Both the position numbers and the translations under genes were made by a program. This document shows positions 52,651-60,677 of a stretch of 64,000 nucleotides of DNA, in pieces. The stretch comes from Microbacterium foliorum (GTDB taxonomy: Bacteria; Actinomycetota; Actinomycetes; Actinomycetales; Microbacteriaceae). Position 1 is the first letter of the stretch; each line of letters begins with the position of its first letter. The DNA lies in contig NZ_CP031425.1 in assembly GCF_003367705.1 (NCBI RefSeq), positions 806,001-870,000 on the forward strand, given 5' to 3'. The notes below the pieces were generated by a model. It was not told where the DNA came from. It saw only the letters and a list, made by a program, of their open reading frames with translations, and did no database searches.

Positions 52651-53455
52651 GGTCGATTGCGCATCCGCACCGGGGTGCGGGGTCACTTCGGCATCTGCGG
52701 CGGGGTGCGGGGTCACTTCGGCATCCGAAATGGTGTGGCGCCGTGCGTTTTTGACCCCGGCAGGCTCGGGCGGCGAAGGCGGGCGCTGATGCGGACGGGG
52801 TCGGTTGTGCCTGCGCCGGGGTGCGGGGTCACTTCGGCATCCGTGGCGGCGGGCGGGGCCACTTCGGCATCCGAAATGGCGTGGCGCCGTGCGTTTTTGA
52901 CCCCGGCCGGTTCGGGCGGCGGAGGCGGGCGCTGACGCGGACGGGGTCGGGGTCGGTTGTGCCTGCGCCGGGGTGCGGGGTCGCTTCGGCATCCGTGGCG
53001 GCGGGCTGGGTTACTTAGGCATCCGAAATGGCGTGGCGCCGTGCGTTTTTGACCCCGGCAGATTCGGGTCGCGACGAAGGCGAGCGCTGGCACACGAGGG
53101 GTCGATTGCGCATCCGGATGGGGTGCGGGGTCATTTCCGCATCTGCGCTGCGGTGCGGGGTCGATTGCGCATCCGAAATGGCGGGGCGCGGTGTGCTTTT
53201 GACCCCGGCAGAATCGGGTGGCGACGAGGGTGCGAGCACTGGCGCGGGCTGTGACGAGAGTGCGGGTGCTGGGCAGGGATGGGATCGATCGCGCCTGCGC
53301 GAGGGATGCCGGGTCATTTCCGCATGCGCGAGGGTGCGGGGGCATTTTCGCATGTGCGAGGGATGCCGGGTCATTTCCGCATCCGGACGGGGTGCGGGGT
53401 CACTTCTGCATCCGGAAAGGGGCGGCGCCGTGCGCTTTTGACCCCGCAGGCTCGG
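52651..53455. repeat. Degenerate ~150-bp tandem repeat array, five units, with 30-bp subrepeats
   Basis: The 956-bp gap between the DUF3054 gene and the SprT-like gene carries no convincing protein gene. It is built of five related units whose TTTTTGACCCC or CTTTTGACCCC cores begin near 52743, 52889, 53041, 53191 and 53430 (periods 146, 152, 150 and 239 bp). Each unit contains tandem 30-bp subrepeats of the form GGTCACTTCGGCATCCG plus about 13 nt; the last unit has extra ones. GGGGTC in the last subrepeat of each unit can pair with GACCCC about 45 nt on. Confidence 0.9.
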
Positions 53456-53458
53456 GCC

Positions 53459-53560
53459 GGGACGCCGCCGGACGCCGCCGCCGGACGCCGCCCGCCATCC
53501 GCCGCCACCATCCGCCGCCGCCAGACGCCGCCACCGAACGCCGCCCACCGGCCGCCCGCG
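53459..53560. repeat. GCCGCC-rich simple-sequence tract
   Basis: Irregular repeats of GACGCCGCC and CCATCCGCCGCC follow the 150-bp array and end 38 nt before the SprT-like stop. It is strongly pyrimidine-skewed on this strand. It has no coding or regulatory signal that I can recognise. Confidence 0.8.
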
Positions 53561-53597
53561 ATCGCGCGGGGATGACGCGGCACGCGCCGACGCGCGC

Positions 53598-54086
53598 TCA
53601 GCGGGACATCTGCGCCGCGAGACGGGTGTCGGCCGTGATCTCACGGCGCGTCCACTCGAAGACGTAGCGCGCGTCGTACGACCGTGAGCACCGCGCGCAG
53701 GACGTCGCCCGCGTCGGACGGCGGTGCCGATAGGTGACGTGCCCGGAGGGGCAGCGGCCGACCCAGGGGGCAAGTTCCACGGCGGTCTCGCCGTGATGGG
53801 TGGTGCCCCCGACGTAGCCGAGGTCACGAGCCACCCGCTTCCACGCAGGACCATGAGCCGCCTCGTGACCGGCGATGGCGTGCGCCACCTCGTGCAGAAG
53901 CACCTGATGGATCTCATCGTCATCGAACCGGGCCGCGAGGTAACGCGACACCGTGATCCGCTTCTTCGTGTAGTCGCACTGCCCTGCCCGGCGCTTGGCG
54001 TGGTCGAAGTCGAACGACCAGCTTTTGTCGAGATGCAGCGTGATCAGTGCGTCGCCCCAGACGCGCACCCGGTCAAGTTCCGCCAT
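53598..54086 (-). CDS. SprT-like zinc metalloprotease domain protein
   Basis: A 162-residue SprT-like protein. The gluzincin site is HEVAHAIAGH (residues ~65-74) with a further acidic residue context in HGPAWKRVARDLG, and a C-terminal zinc ribbon is visible (GRCPSGHVTYRHRR followed by CARC). Homologues (SprT, Spartan) degrade DNA-protein crosslinks or act in stress; the bacterial role is unclear. TAGCCT lies 6 nt before the ATG on the minus strand (54093-54098), fixing the start as leaderless. Confidence 0.9.
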   Translation of the reverse strand: MAELDRVRVWGDALITLHLDKSWSFDFDHAKRRAGQCDYTKKRITVSRYLAARFDDDEIHQVLLHEVAHAIAGHEAAHGPAWKRVARDLGYVGGTTHHGETAVELAPWVGRCPSGHVTYRHRRPTRATSCARCSRSYDARYVFEWTRREITADTRLAAQMSR

Positions 54087-54198
54087 GCGATCAGGCTAAG
54101 CCATGCCACCGACATGGGGCGCAGACCTCGCTCCACCTCAGGGAGGCCACGCCGGGAACTGCCCAGATACGCGCACCGGGCACTGCGGTGAGCGGGCG

Positions 54199-54726
54199 TC
54201 AGCCTGCGACGAGCTGTGCGGTGCGACGCCGTTCGGCGGCCTCGATCGCGAGCAGCACCGTCTCGAGCTCCCGATCCTCTGCGCCGGCCTCGCGGCGGAG
54301 GAAGAGCGACTGCTTGAAGCTCTCCCGCGCCGTCTCGAAGTCCCCGGCCTCATACGCGTTCTTGCCGTGGTGGTGGTAGGCGAAGGCCGCGATCGACAGC
54401 CACCGCTGACCCTCGGCCTCGGCCGCGCAGGTGGAGAGCTCCTGCTCTGCGGCGGCGTGCGCCCCGCGGTACTGGAGGATGGTGGCGTGCAGCACTCGGG
54501 CGCGCAGAACGTCCTTGCGCGTGCCCGCCATGCGCGACTGGCGCACCGCCTCGTCGGCGAGCGGCAGAGCCTCGTCCAGGCGATCGAGGACCTTCAGCAG
54601 CCACACGCGCTCGAGCAGCGCCGGAAGGCTGCGCTGCCCCTCGATCTCGCTCAGTCGTGCCGAGCACTCACCGATGTCGACCAGCTCGCGAAGGCTCTCC
54701 GGGTCATAACCCTGGATGAAACTCAT
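54199..54726 (-). CDS. TPR-like helical repeat protein
   Basis: A 175-residue all-helical protein with tetratricopeptide-like spacing: LDEALPLADEAVRQSRMAG, GAHAAAEQELSTCAAEAEG and GDFETARESFKQSLFLRREAG are consecutive motifs. It probably mediates protein contacts; no enzymatic domain is present. GGAGG 7 nt before the ATG fixes the start. A 13-bp tandem repeat lies upstream. I do not recognise a specific family. Confidence 0.7.
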   Translation of the reverse strand: MSFIQGYDPESLRELVDIGECSARLSEIEGQRSLPALLERVWLLKVLDRLDEALPLADEAVRQSRMAGTRKDVLRARVLHATILQYRGAHAAAEQELSTCAAEAEGQRWLSIAAFAYHHHGKNAYEAGDFETARESFKQSLFLRREAGAEDRELETVLLAIEAAERRRTAQLVAG

Positions 54727-54800
54727 TGCTCTCCTCCCGCAGCGTCCTCACTCCAGTGTGCCTCGCGCGGGCCGTCTGGTCGGGGCGGCACGCCCACGCC

Positions 54801-54878
54801 CGGCGAGACCGCCCGGCGAGACCGCCCGGCGAGACCGCCCGGCGAGACCGCCCGGCGAGACCGCCCGGCAGGAGCGCC
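54801..54878. repeat. 13-bp tandem repeat x5 plus one degenerate copy
   Basis: The unit CGGCGAGACCGCC is repeated exactly five times and once imperfectly in the 191-bp gap between the TPR and spermidine-synthase-like genes. A 13-bp period is not a multiple of three, so it is not coding. Confidence 0.92.
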
Positions 54879-54917
54879 GGTGCGATGGCTCCGACGAGAC
54901 CGGTCCGGCGGCGGAGA

Positions 54918-55778
54918 TCAGCGCAGGAACAGCGAGGCGTCGGGCCGGGGCGAGGGCACGGCGTCGGCGTCGGTCACCACGCGTGCGCCCTGCATGAAGG
55001 CCCTCGCCTCGGCACCCTGCGCGATCTTGGCCGGATGCGGCCCCGCGGCCAGCAACCGCGGAAGCCATTCCGTGGGCAGCGGCGCGGCCGAGGCGGCCAT
55101 GACGAGGTTGCCGAAGTGACGACCTTTCAGCACCTGGGTGTCGGCGAGCACGGCGATCTCGGGCAGCACCTCCGCGATGGTCGCCAGCTGGCGTCGCGCG
55201 AACGCGAGGCCGGGTCCGTCGGCGACGTTCACGAGCAGGACCCCGCCGGGGGCGAGGAGCGCCGAGAGCTCGCGGTAGAACTCGATGCTGGTCAGGTGCG
55301 CCGGCGTCTGCGCGCCGGAGTAGACGTCGGAGACCACGAGGTCGCAGCTTTCGACGAGAGCGGAGGGCAGTCGGGCGATGCCCTCGCGGGCGTCGCCGAT
55401 CCGCAGCCTGATCGAGGCGCCCCGGGGGAGCGGGAGGTTCTCGCGCACGAGCGCGACGAGGGGTGCTTCGAGTTCGATGACCTGCTGTCGGGAGCCCGGC
55501 CGCGTCGCCTCGATGTAGCGGGGCAGGGTGAGCGCGCCGGCTCCGAGATGCACGGCGGTGAGGGGTCCTGCCGCGAGCTGGTCTATCACCGCGCCCATGC
55601 GCACGATGTACTCGAAGTGCAGGTGGGTCGGATCGTCGAGGTCGACGTGGGACTGCGGCGTCTCGTCGACGATGAGCTCGAACCCGGTCGTGAACTCCGA
55701 GGGCACGATCCGGGCGAGACCACCGTGGTCGAGACGGGCCTGAGGGTGCTCGGTGTCTCGTGCTCGCGTCCTGCCCAT
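54918..55778 (-). CDS. Spermidine synthase-like methyltransferase-fold protein
   Basis: A 286-residue protein with the spermidine-synthase Rossmann core: VHLGAGALTLPRYI (motif I), VIELEAPLVALVREN (acidic ribose ligand), RIGDAREGIARL, then DLVVSDVYSGAQTPAHLTSIEFYREL with the catalytic-type Asp. It lacks the membrane domain of the fused MFS forms. Many actinobacterial members are orphans with no proven aminopropyl transferase activity, so polyamine synthesis is only possible. TAGTCT lies 6 nt before the ATG (55785-55790, minus strand), supporting the start. Confidence 0.85.
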   Translation of the reverse strand: MGRTRARDTEHPQARLDHGGLARIVPSEFTTGFELIVDETPQSHVDLDDPTHLHFEYIVRMGAVIDQLAAGPLTAVHLGAGALTLPRYIEATRPGSRQQVIELEAPLVALVRENLPLPRGASIRLRIGDAREGIARLPSALVESCDLVVSDVYSGAQTPAHLTSIEFYRELSALLAPGGVLLVNVADGPGLAFARRQLATIAEVLPEIAVLADTQVLKGRHFGNLVMAASAAPLPTEWLPRLLAAGPHPAKIAQGAEARAFMQGARVVTDADAVPSPRPDASLFLR

Positions 55779-55800
55779 GATCCGAGACTACGCGCTCGCT

Positions 55801-55863
55801 CCACGCGGTCGCAGACGGGCTCCACGCAGTCGCAGATGGGGACCGCGCGGTCGCAGACGGGGG
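55801..55863. repeat. 21-bp tandem repeat x3
   Basis: Three copies of CCACGCGGTCGCAGACGGGCT with two to five substitutions lie upstream of the spermidine-synthase-like gene and overlap the region behind its start. Each contains the partial palindrome GCGGTCGC. Confidence 0.85.
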
Positions 55864-55952
55864 TCGGCTGGCACGACAGCGGGGCGGGAGAGCGAGGGAG
55901 GAGCCCTCTCTGCGCGGCGATGTTACGGCCGCATGACGTTTCTGGGAAGAAC

Positions 55953-55981
55953 TTGCAGCGAATTAGTTAGTGGTGAATACT
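55953..55981 (+). promoter_or_regulatory. Promoter of the sugar ABC/NagZ operon
   Basis: TTGCAG and AATACT are separated by 17 nt, about 60 nt before the binding-protein start, in an AT-rich stretch that contrasts with the surroundings. GGGAAGAACTT just upstream of the -35 resembles part of the inverted repeat before the dipeptide gene (61623-61652), consistent with shared control by the RpiR-type regulator. Confidence 0.55.
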
Positions 55982-56038
55982 TTTTCCTACGTGGTAGGCA
56001 CCCGATGCCGCCAGGACGTTTCAAAGAGGAGAACCCTG

Positions 56039-57331
56039 ATGCACAAGCGCATTCTTCCGGCCGTGGCGCTCGGCGCTGTGGCCGCCCTGGGCCTGGCGGC
56101 CTGTGCCGGTGGCGGCACCGGCGACGGTGGAGCTGTCGACGGAGAGGGCCAGGAGCTCACCGTCTGGATCATGAAGGGCACCAACCCCGACGCCGGCGCG
56201 TTCTACGACGAGGTGTCCGCGGCGTTCGAGGAGGAGACCGGGGCGACTGTCAAGATCGAGGAGATCCAGTGGGCCGACGCCCACGATCGTTTCGTGACCT
56301 CGATCGCCGGCGGCACCACCCCCGACATCGCCGAGACCGGCACCACCTGGACGGCGGAGTTCGCAGACGCGGGCGCGCTCGAGTCGCTTGACGAGTACGT
56401 CGACGCCGAGAAGGGGCTGCGCGACGACCTCGTCGAGGGTCTGGCCGTGGCGGGCACCTACGACGACGAGCTCTACGGCATGCCCTGGTACGCCGGCGTG
56501 CGCTCGATCGTCTACCGCACCGACGTGTTCGAGGAACTCGGACTCGAGGCTCCGAAGACGTGGGACGACATCGTCACCGCGGGCGAGGCCATCAAGGCCG
56601 CCAAGCCCGACATGCTGCCCTTCCCCGTCGCCGGGGACGCCGAGTTCCAGGTCTACCCGTGGGTCTGGGGTGCGGGCGGCGAGGTCGCCACCCTCGACGG
56701 CAAGAAGTGGACGAGCGAGCTCGACAGCGACGAGTCGCAGGCGGGCATCGAGTTCTACACGGGCCTCGCCACCGAGCACGGCTTCTCGTCGGCCGGTGCC
56801 ACCACGTGGAAGGAGACCGACCTGCGCGACGCCTTCACCCAGGGCAACGTCGCCATGATGCTCTCGGGCTCGTGGACCCCCAAGGCGCTCATCGAGGCCA
56901 ACCCCGAGCTCGACGGCAAGATCGGCGCCGCCGTGATCCCGGGCGAGGACGGCGGGATCGCTCCGTCCGTGCTCGGCGGCTCGCACCTCTCGGTCTTCAA
57001 CACCACCAAGAACGCCGAGCTCTCGTGGGAGTTCGTCAAGCTGATGACCACGGGTGAATTCGCCGAGAAGTGGGCCGACGAGACCGGCTACTTCCCCGGA
57101 GTCCAGTCGGCGATGGAGGAGGCCCTCGCCTCGACCGACCCACTGGTCGCCCCGTTCGCCCAGCAGATGGTCGAGGGGGGAGCATCCGTGCCCGTCACCC
57201 CGAACTTCGGCGCCGTGCAGGCGAAGAAGACGACGAACTCGATGATCCAGGCGATCCTCAGCGGGCAGAAGGACGTCGCCACGGCGACGAAGGATGCCGC
57301 GGCCGAGATGACCGACCTGCTCAACAAGTAA
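56039..57331 (+). CDS. Sugar ABC transporter, substrate-binding lipoprotein
   Basis: A 430-residue family 1 solute-binding protein. The signal peptide ends in LGLAAC, so it is a lipoprotein. The fold is recognisable from ELTVWIMKGTN, VKIEEIQWADAHDRF, the aromatic-rich cleft AGTYDDELYGMPWYAGVRS, the hinge region WDDIVTAGEAIKA and a C-terminal GVQSAMEEALA. AAAGAGGAG precedes the ATG. The operon context (NagZ-like enzyme, RpiR regulator) points to an amino sugar such as GlcNAc or a GlcNAc-anhydro-MurNAc product, but this is inference. Confidence 0.92.
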   Translation: MHKRILPAVALGAVAALGLAACAGGGTGDGGAVDGEGQELTVWIMKGTNPDAGAFYDEVSAAFEEETGATVKIEEIQWADAHDRFVTSIAGGTTPDIAETGTTWTAEFADAGALESLDEYVDAEKGLRDDLVEGLAVAGTYDDELYGMPWYAGVRSIVYRTDVFEELGLEAPKTWDDIVTAGEAIKAAKPDMLPFPVAGDAEFQVYPWVWGAGGEVATLDGKKWTSELDSDESQAGIEFYTGLATEHGFSSAGATTWKETDLRDAFTQGNVAMMLSGSWTPKALIEANPELDGKIGAAVIPGEDGGIAPSVLGGSHLSVFNTTKNAELSWEFVKLMTTGEFAEKWADETGYFPGVQSAMEEALASTDPLVAPFAQQMVEGGASVPVTPNFGAVQAKKTTNSMIQAILSGQKDVATATKDAAAEMTDLLNK

Positions 57332-57345
57332 GGCCGTACCCCTTC

Positions 57346-58323
57346 ATGTCGATGGTGCACGCGCCGCTGCCGGCCACGGAGACGGAGCCCCGCTCCGCCT
57401 CCGTGGCCGGCGGGCGGCCCCGCCGGCGAGGTCTCTCGCTGATCACGGCCCGCCCGTGGCTCCTGCTCGCTCCGGGGCTCGTGATCCTCGCGGTGCTCAT
57501 GCTCTGGCCGCTCATCCAGGTGGTCGTCTACTCGCTGCAGGACTACGGTCTGCGCGAGATCAACACGGGCGAGAGCAACTGGATCGGATTCCAGAACTAC
57601 ATCGAGGCGCTCACCAACCCGACGCTGTGGACGGTCGTCCTGCCGAACACCGTGGGCTTCGCCGCCGTGGCCGTGTTCGTCACGGTCGCCGTCGGCACGC
57701 TGGTGGCGCTGCTGCTGGCCCGGCTCGGCACGGTATGGCGCACCATCGTCTCCAGCTGCATCATGGTGGCCTGGGCGATGCCCGCCGTCACCGGCACCTA
57801 CGTCTGGACGTTCATCTTCGACGCCGATCGCGGCATCTTCAACAGCGTGCTGCGCGACCTCGGGCTGATGGACGACCCGGTGAACTGGTTCACCAATCAG
57901 TGGTCGTTCTATGCGATCGTGCTGCTGAACGTCGTGCACCACGGGTTCCCGTTCGTCGCGATCACTGTGCTCGCCGGACTTCTCGGGGTCTCGAAGGAGA
58001 TGCTCGAGGCGGCCGCCCTCGACGGCGCCAACGCCTGGACGCGCTTCTGGAAGATCATCTTCCCGACCCTCAGGCCCGTGTTCTCGGTGGTCATCATCCT
58101 GTCGACCATCTGGGACTTCAAGGTGTTCGCGCAGGTGTACCTCATGCCGGGCGGCGGCGGAGGAAACCGCCAGGTCCTGAACCTCGGCGTCTGGTCGTAC
58201 GTCGAGTCGTTCGGGCAGAACCGCTACGGCTTCGGAGCCGCGCTCGCCGTGCTGCTCACCCTCGTGCTGATCGGCATCACCATCGTGTACATCCGGTCCC
58301 TCATGAAGGAGGACGAGCTGTGA
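57346..58323 (+). CDS. Sugar ABC transporter permease 1
   Basis: A 325-residue MalF-like permease with a ~40-residue hydrophilic N-terminus before the first helix (PWLLLAPGLVILAVLMLWPL). The EAA loop is EAAALDGANAWTRFWKIIFPTLRP. It starts 15 nt after the binding-protein stop with two close ATG codons (57346 and 57352); no strong Shine-Dalgarno decides. The second permease overlaps its end by 4 nt. Confidence 0.92.
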   Translation: MSMVHAPLPATETEPRSASVAGGRPRRRGLSLITARPWLLLAPGLVILAVLMLWPLIQVVVYSLQDYGLREINTGESNWIGFQNYIEALTNPTLWTVVLPNTVGFAAVAVFVTVAVGTLVALLLARLGTVWRTIVSSCIMVAWAMPAVTGTYVWTFIFDADRGIFNSVLRDLGLMDDPVNWFTNQWSFYAIVLLNVVHHGFPFVAITVLAGLLGVSKEMLEAAALDGANAWTRFWKIIFPTLRPVFSVVIILSTIWDFKVFAQVYLMPGGGGGNRQVLNLGVWSYVESFGQNRYGFGAALAVLLTLVLIGITIVYIRSLMKEDEL

Positions 58324-59153
58324 ACCCCCGCGCCTCTCTCCGCTCCCGCATCGGCACCGGGATCGCGGTCGCGGCCGTCCTGATCTTCACGCTGTTCCCC
58401 GTCTACTGGATGGTCTCCAGCGCGTTCGACGCGAAAGCCTCCAGTGGCGGGCAGTCCCTGCTGCCGCAGGAGTTCACCTTCGACAACTTCGCCTTCGTGC
58501 TCACGGAGGGCGGCTTCGGCACCTTCCTGCGCAACTCGGCGATCGTCGCGATCGTCACGGTTCTGGTGAGCGCCCTGGTCTGCCTGCTCGCGGCCGTTGC
58601 TGTCGCACGGTTCCGCTTCAAATTCCGCACCACGGTGCTCATGATGATCCTCGTCGTGCAGATGGTGCCGCTCGAGGCACTCGTCATCCCGCTGTTCCTG
58701 CAGGTCAAGAGCCTCGGCCTGCTCAACAGCATCCTGGGTCTGATGGTCGTGTACGTGGCGCTCTCTCTCGCCTTCGGCATCTGGATGCTGCGCGGTTTCG
58801 TCGCGGCGGTCCCTGTCGAGCTGGAGGAGGCCGCATACATCGACGGAGCGAGCTGGTGGCGGATGTTCCGCTCGATCCTGCTGCCGCTGGTGATGCCGGG
58901 CCTCGTCGCCACGAGCATCTTCAGCTTCATCACGGCGTGGAACGAGTTCATCTTCGCCATGACGATCCTCGGTGCGGAGACCGACCAGTACACCGTCTCG
59001 ATCGGTCTGAAGTCGTTCTTCGGCCTGTTCGCGAACGACTGGGGCAGCATCATGGCCGCGTCGACGATCATCACCCTGCCGGTCATGATCTTCTTCGTGA
59101 TCGTGCAGCGCCGTCTCTCAGCGGGCATGGTCGCCGGAGCGGTGAAGGGATGA
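58320..59153 (+). CDS. Sugar ABC transporter permease 2
   Basis: A 277-residue MalG-like permease, the partner of the preceding protein. The EAA loop is EEAAYIDGASWWRMFRSILLPLVMPG. The GTG start overlaps the previous stop (GTGA), and its stop overlaps the glycosidase ATG. No ATPase gene is present; such carbohydrate systems usually borrow a shared MsmK-type ATPase encoded elsewhere. Confidence 0.92.
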   Translation: MNPRASLRSRIGTGIAVAAVLIFTLFPVYWMVSSAFDAKASSGGQSLLPQEFTFDNFAFVLTEGGFGTFLRNSAIVAIVTVLVSALVCLLAAVAVARFRFKFRTTVLMMILVVQMVPLEALVIPLFLQVKSLGLLNSILGLMVVYVALSLAFGIWMLRGFVAAVPVELEEAAYIDGASWWRMFRSILLPLVMPGLVATSIFSFITAWNEFIFAMTILGAETDQYTVSIGLKSFFGLFANDWGSIMAASTIITLPVMIFFVIVQRRLSAGMVAGAVKG

Positions 59154-60673
59154 GCGACGACCTCACGCGTCTCGCGAACGGCGTGCTCTGGCCCGGCTTC
59201 TTCGGCACGACGGCGCCGGAGTGGCTGCTCGCCGAGCTGCGAGACGGCCTCGCGGGGGTCGTGTACTTCGGCCAGAACATGGGGGAGGGGCTGGCGGAGC
59301 TCAGCGCGTCCATCCGCCGTGCGAACCCCGATGCGCTCATCGGCATCGACGAGGAGGGCGGCAACGTCACGCGCCTCGAGTCCGCGACCGGATCGACGCT
59401 GCCCGGTGCCGCGCAGCTCGGCGCCGTCGATGACGTCGACGCGACCAGGGCCTCGGCGGCGGAACTCGCGCGACGCGTCGCGGCGGTGGGGGCCGACGTC
59501 GTGCTCGGTCCCGTGGCCGACGTCAACACCGACCCTCGGAATCCGGTGATCGGCGTGCGTTCGTTCGGTGATGACCCCGCGCTCGTCGCCCGCCACGTGC
59601 GCGCTGCCGTCGAGGGCCTGCAGAGCGGTGCAGTGGCCGCGTGCGTCAAGCACTTCCCCGGGCATGGCGACACCCATCTCGACTCCCACCACGCCCTTCC
59701 GGAGACCACCCTCGACGTCGACGAGATCGAGCGGGTGCATCTCGAGCCCTTCCGAGCCGCGGTCGCCGACGGCGTCGACACCGTCATGACGGCGCACATC
59801 GTCGTGCCGGCATGGGGCGACGAGCCCGCGACGCTCAACTCCCGTGTGCTGGGCATGCTGCGCGGTTGGGGCTTCGACGGGGTGATCATCTCGGACGCAC
59901 TCGACATGGCGGCGATCCGCGAGACCGTGGGCATCGGCGGAGGGGCGGCGAAGGCCCTGGCGGCCGGAGTCGACCTGCTGTGCATCGGCAACCCGACGAA
60001 CCTCGGAGATGCGGCGCGGGCGGATCAGGATCACCGCGACCTCCTCGAGGCGCGCGACGGGATCGTCGCCGCGTTGCGCGACGGCTCTCTGACCCGCGCC
60101 AGGGTGCAGGAGGCCGCGGCCCGCGTACGGGCGCTCGCCGAGACCTTGCGGGCACGGGCCGCCCGTGCAGAGGCCCCCCGCGGGTTCGATGCGGCCGATG
60201 TCGTCGCGAGAGCGGTCACCGGAGCATCGGCGGAGGCCGATGTCCTGGCGGTCGTCGACGCACGGCGTCGTTCCTCGCTCGCGGTCGACAGCGCCTCCGC
60301 GCATGTGGTCGAGGTGCTCGCCGGCGACGGGCACCGCAGCCGTGTCGATGTGGCCCGTGCCGACACGGCCGAGCAGGATGCCGCGCTCGACGCGGCCGTC
60401 GCCGCCCCCGGCCTCACGGTGATCCTGCTCGACCGCCCCGACGCCGACGCCGCGCAGCGGGCGCTCGTCGACCGGGCGGCTGAGCGCGACCCCGCGGCCG
60501 TCGTGGTGAATGTCGGGCTGCCGGCCCGGCATCCGCTCGCCCTCCCCGTCGTCGAGGTCGGTGCGGCGAGCCGGATCGGCGCGCAGGAGGCCAGGCGTCG
60601 GCTCACCGGCGACTCGACTTCCCCCGCATTTCGTCATCCGGCGACACCCGACGGGTTCTCTGAGGCAGGATGA
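59150..60673 (+). CDS. NagZ-like GH3 beta-N-acetylglucosaminidase (cytoplasmic)
   Basis: A 507-residue glycoside hydrolase family 3 protein. The NagZ signature KHFPGHGDTHLDSHHALP is complete (residues 167-184), with the catalytic Asp178/His180 pair, and the nucleophile is Asp249 in ISDALDM. It should remove GlcNAc from cell-wall fragments such as GlcNAc-anhMurNAc peptides. There is no signal peptide, so it acts on imported material, which fits its place behind the permeases. The C-terminal ~170 residues form a second domain whose role is unclear, longer than in single-domain NagZ. Confidence 0.92.
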   Translation: MSDDLTRLANGVLWPGFFGTTAPEWLLAELRDGLAGVVYFGQNMGEGLAELSASIRRANPDALIGIDEEGGNVTRLESATGSTLPGAAQLGAVDDVDATRASAAELARRVAAVGADVVLGPVADVNTDPRNPVIGVRSFGDDPALVARHVRAAVEGLQSGAVAACVKHFPGHGDTHLDSHHALPETTLDVDEIERVHLEPFRAAVADGVDTVMTAHIVVPAWGDEPATLNSRVLGMLRGWGFDGVIISDALDMAAIRETVGIGGGAAKALAAGVDLLCIGNPTNLGDAARADQDHRDLLEARDGIVAALRDGSLTRARVQEAAARVRALAETLRARAARAEAPRGFDAADVVARAVTGASAEADVLAVVDARRRSSLAVDSASAHVVEVLAGDGHRSRVDVARADTAEQDAALDAAVAAPGLTVILLDRPDADAAQRALVDRAAERDPAAVVVNVGLPARHPLALPVVEVGAASRIGAQEARRRLTGDSTSPAFRHPATPDGFSEAG

Positions 60674-60677
60674 CACC

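Noticed and set aside
52657..53441. Several short open frames in the 150-bp repeat array
   Set aside because: They only translate the repeats (GVRGHFGI-like and PAGSGG-like peptides) and occur in several frames and on both strands.
52651..53455. CRISPR array
   Set aside because: The 30-bp subrepeats are contiguous and degenerate with no unique spacers of constant length, and no cas genes are present.
55753..56391. Basic open frame upstream of and into the sugar-binding protein gene
   Set aside because: Arg-rich shadow frame covering the 21-bp repeats and promoter; no motif and out of frame with the clear lipoprotein gene.
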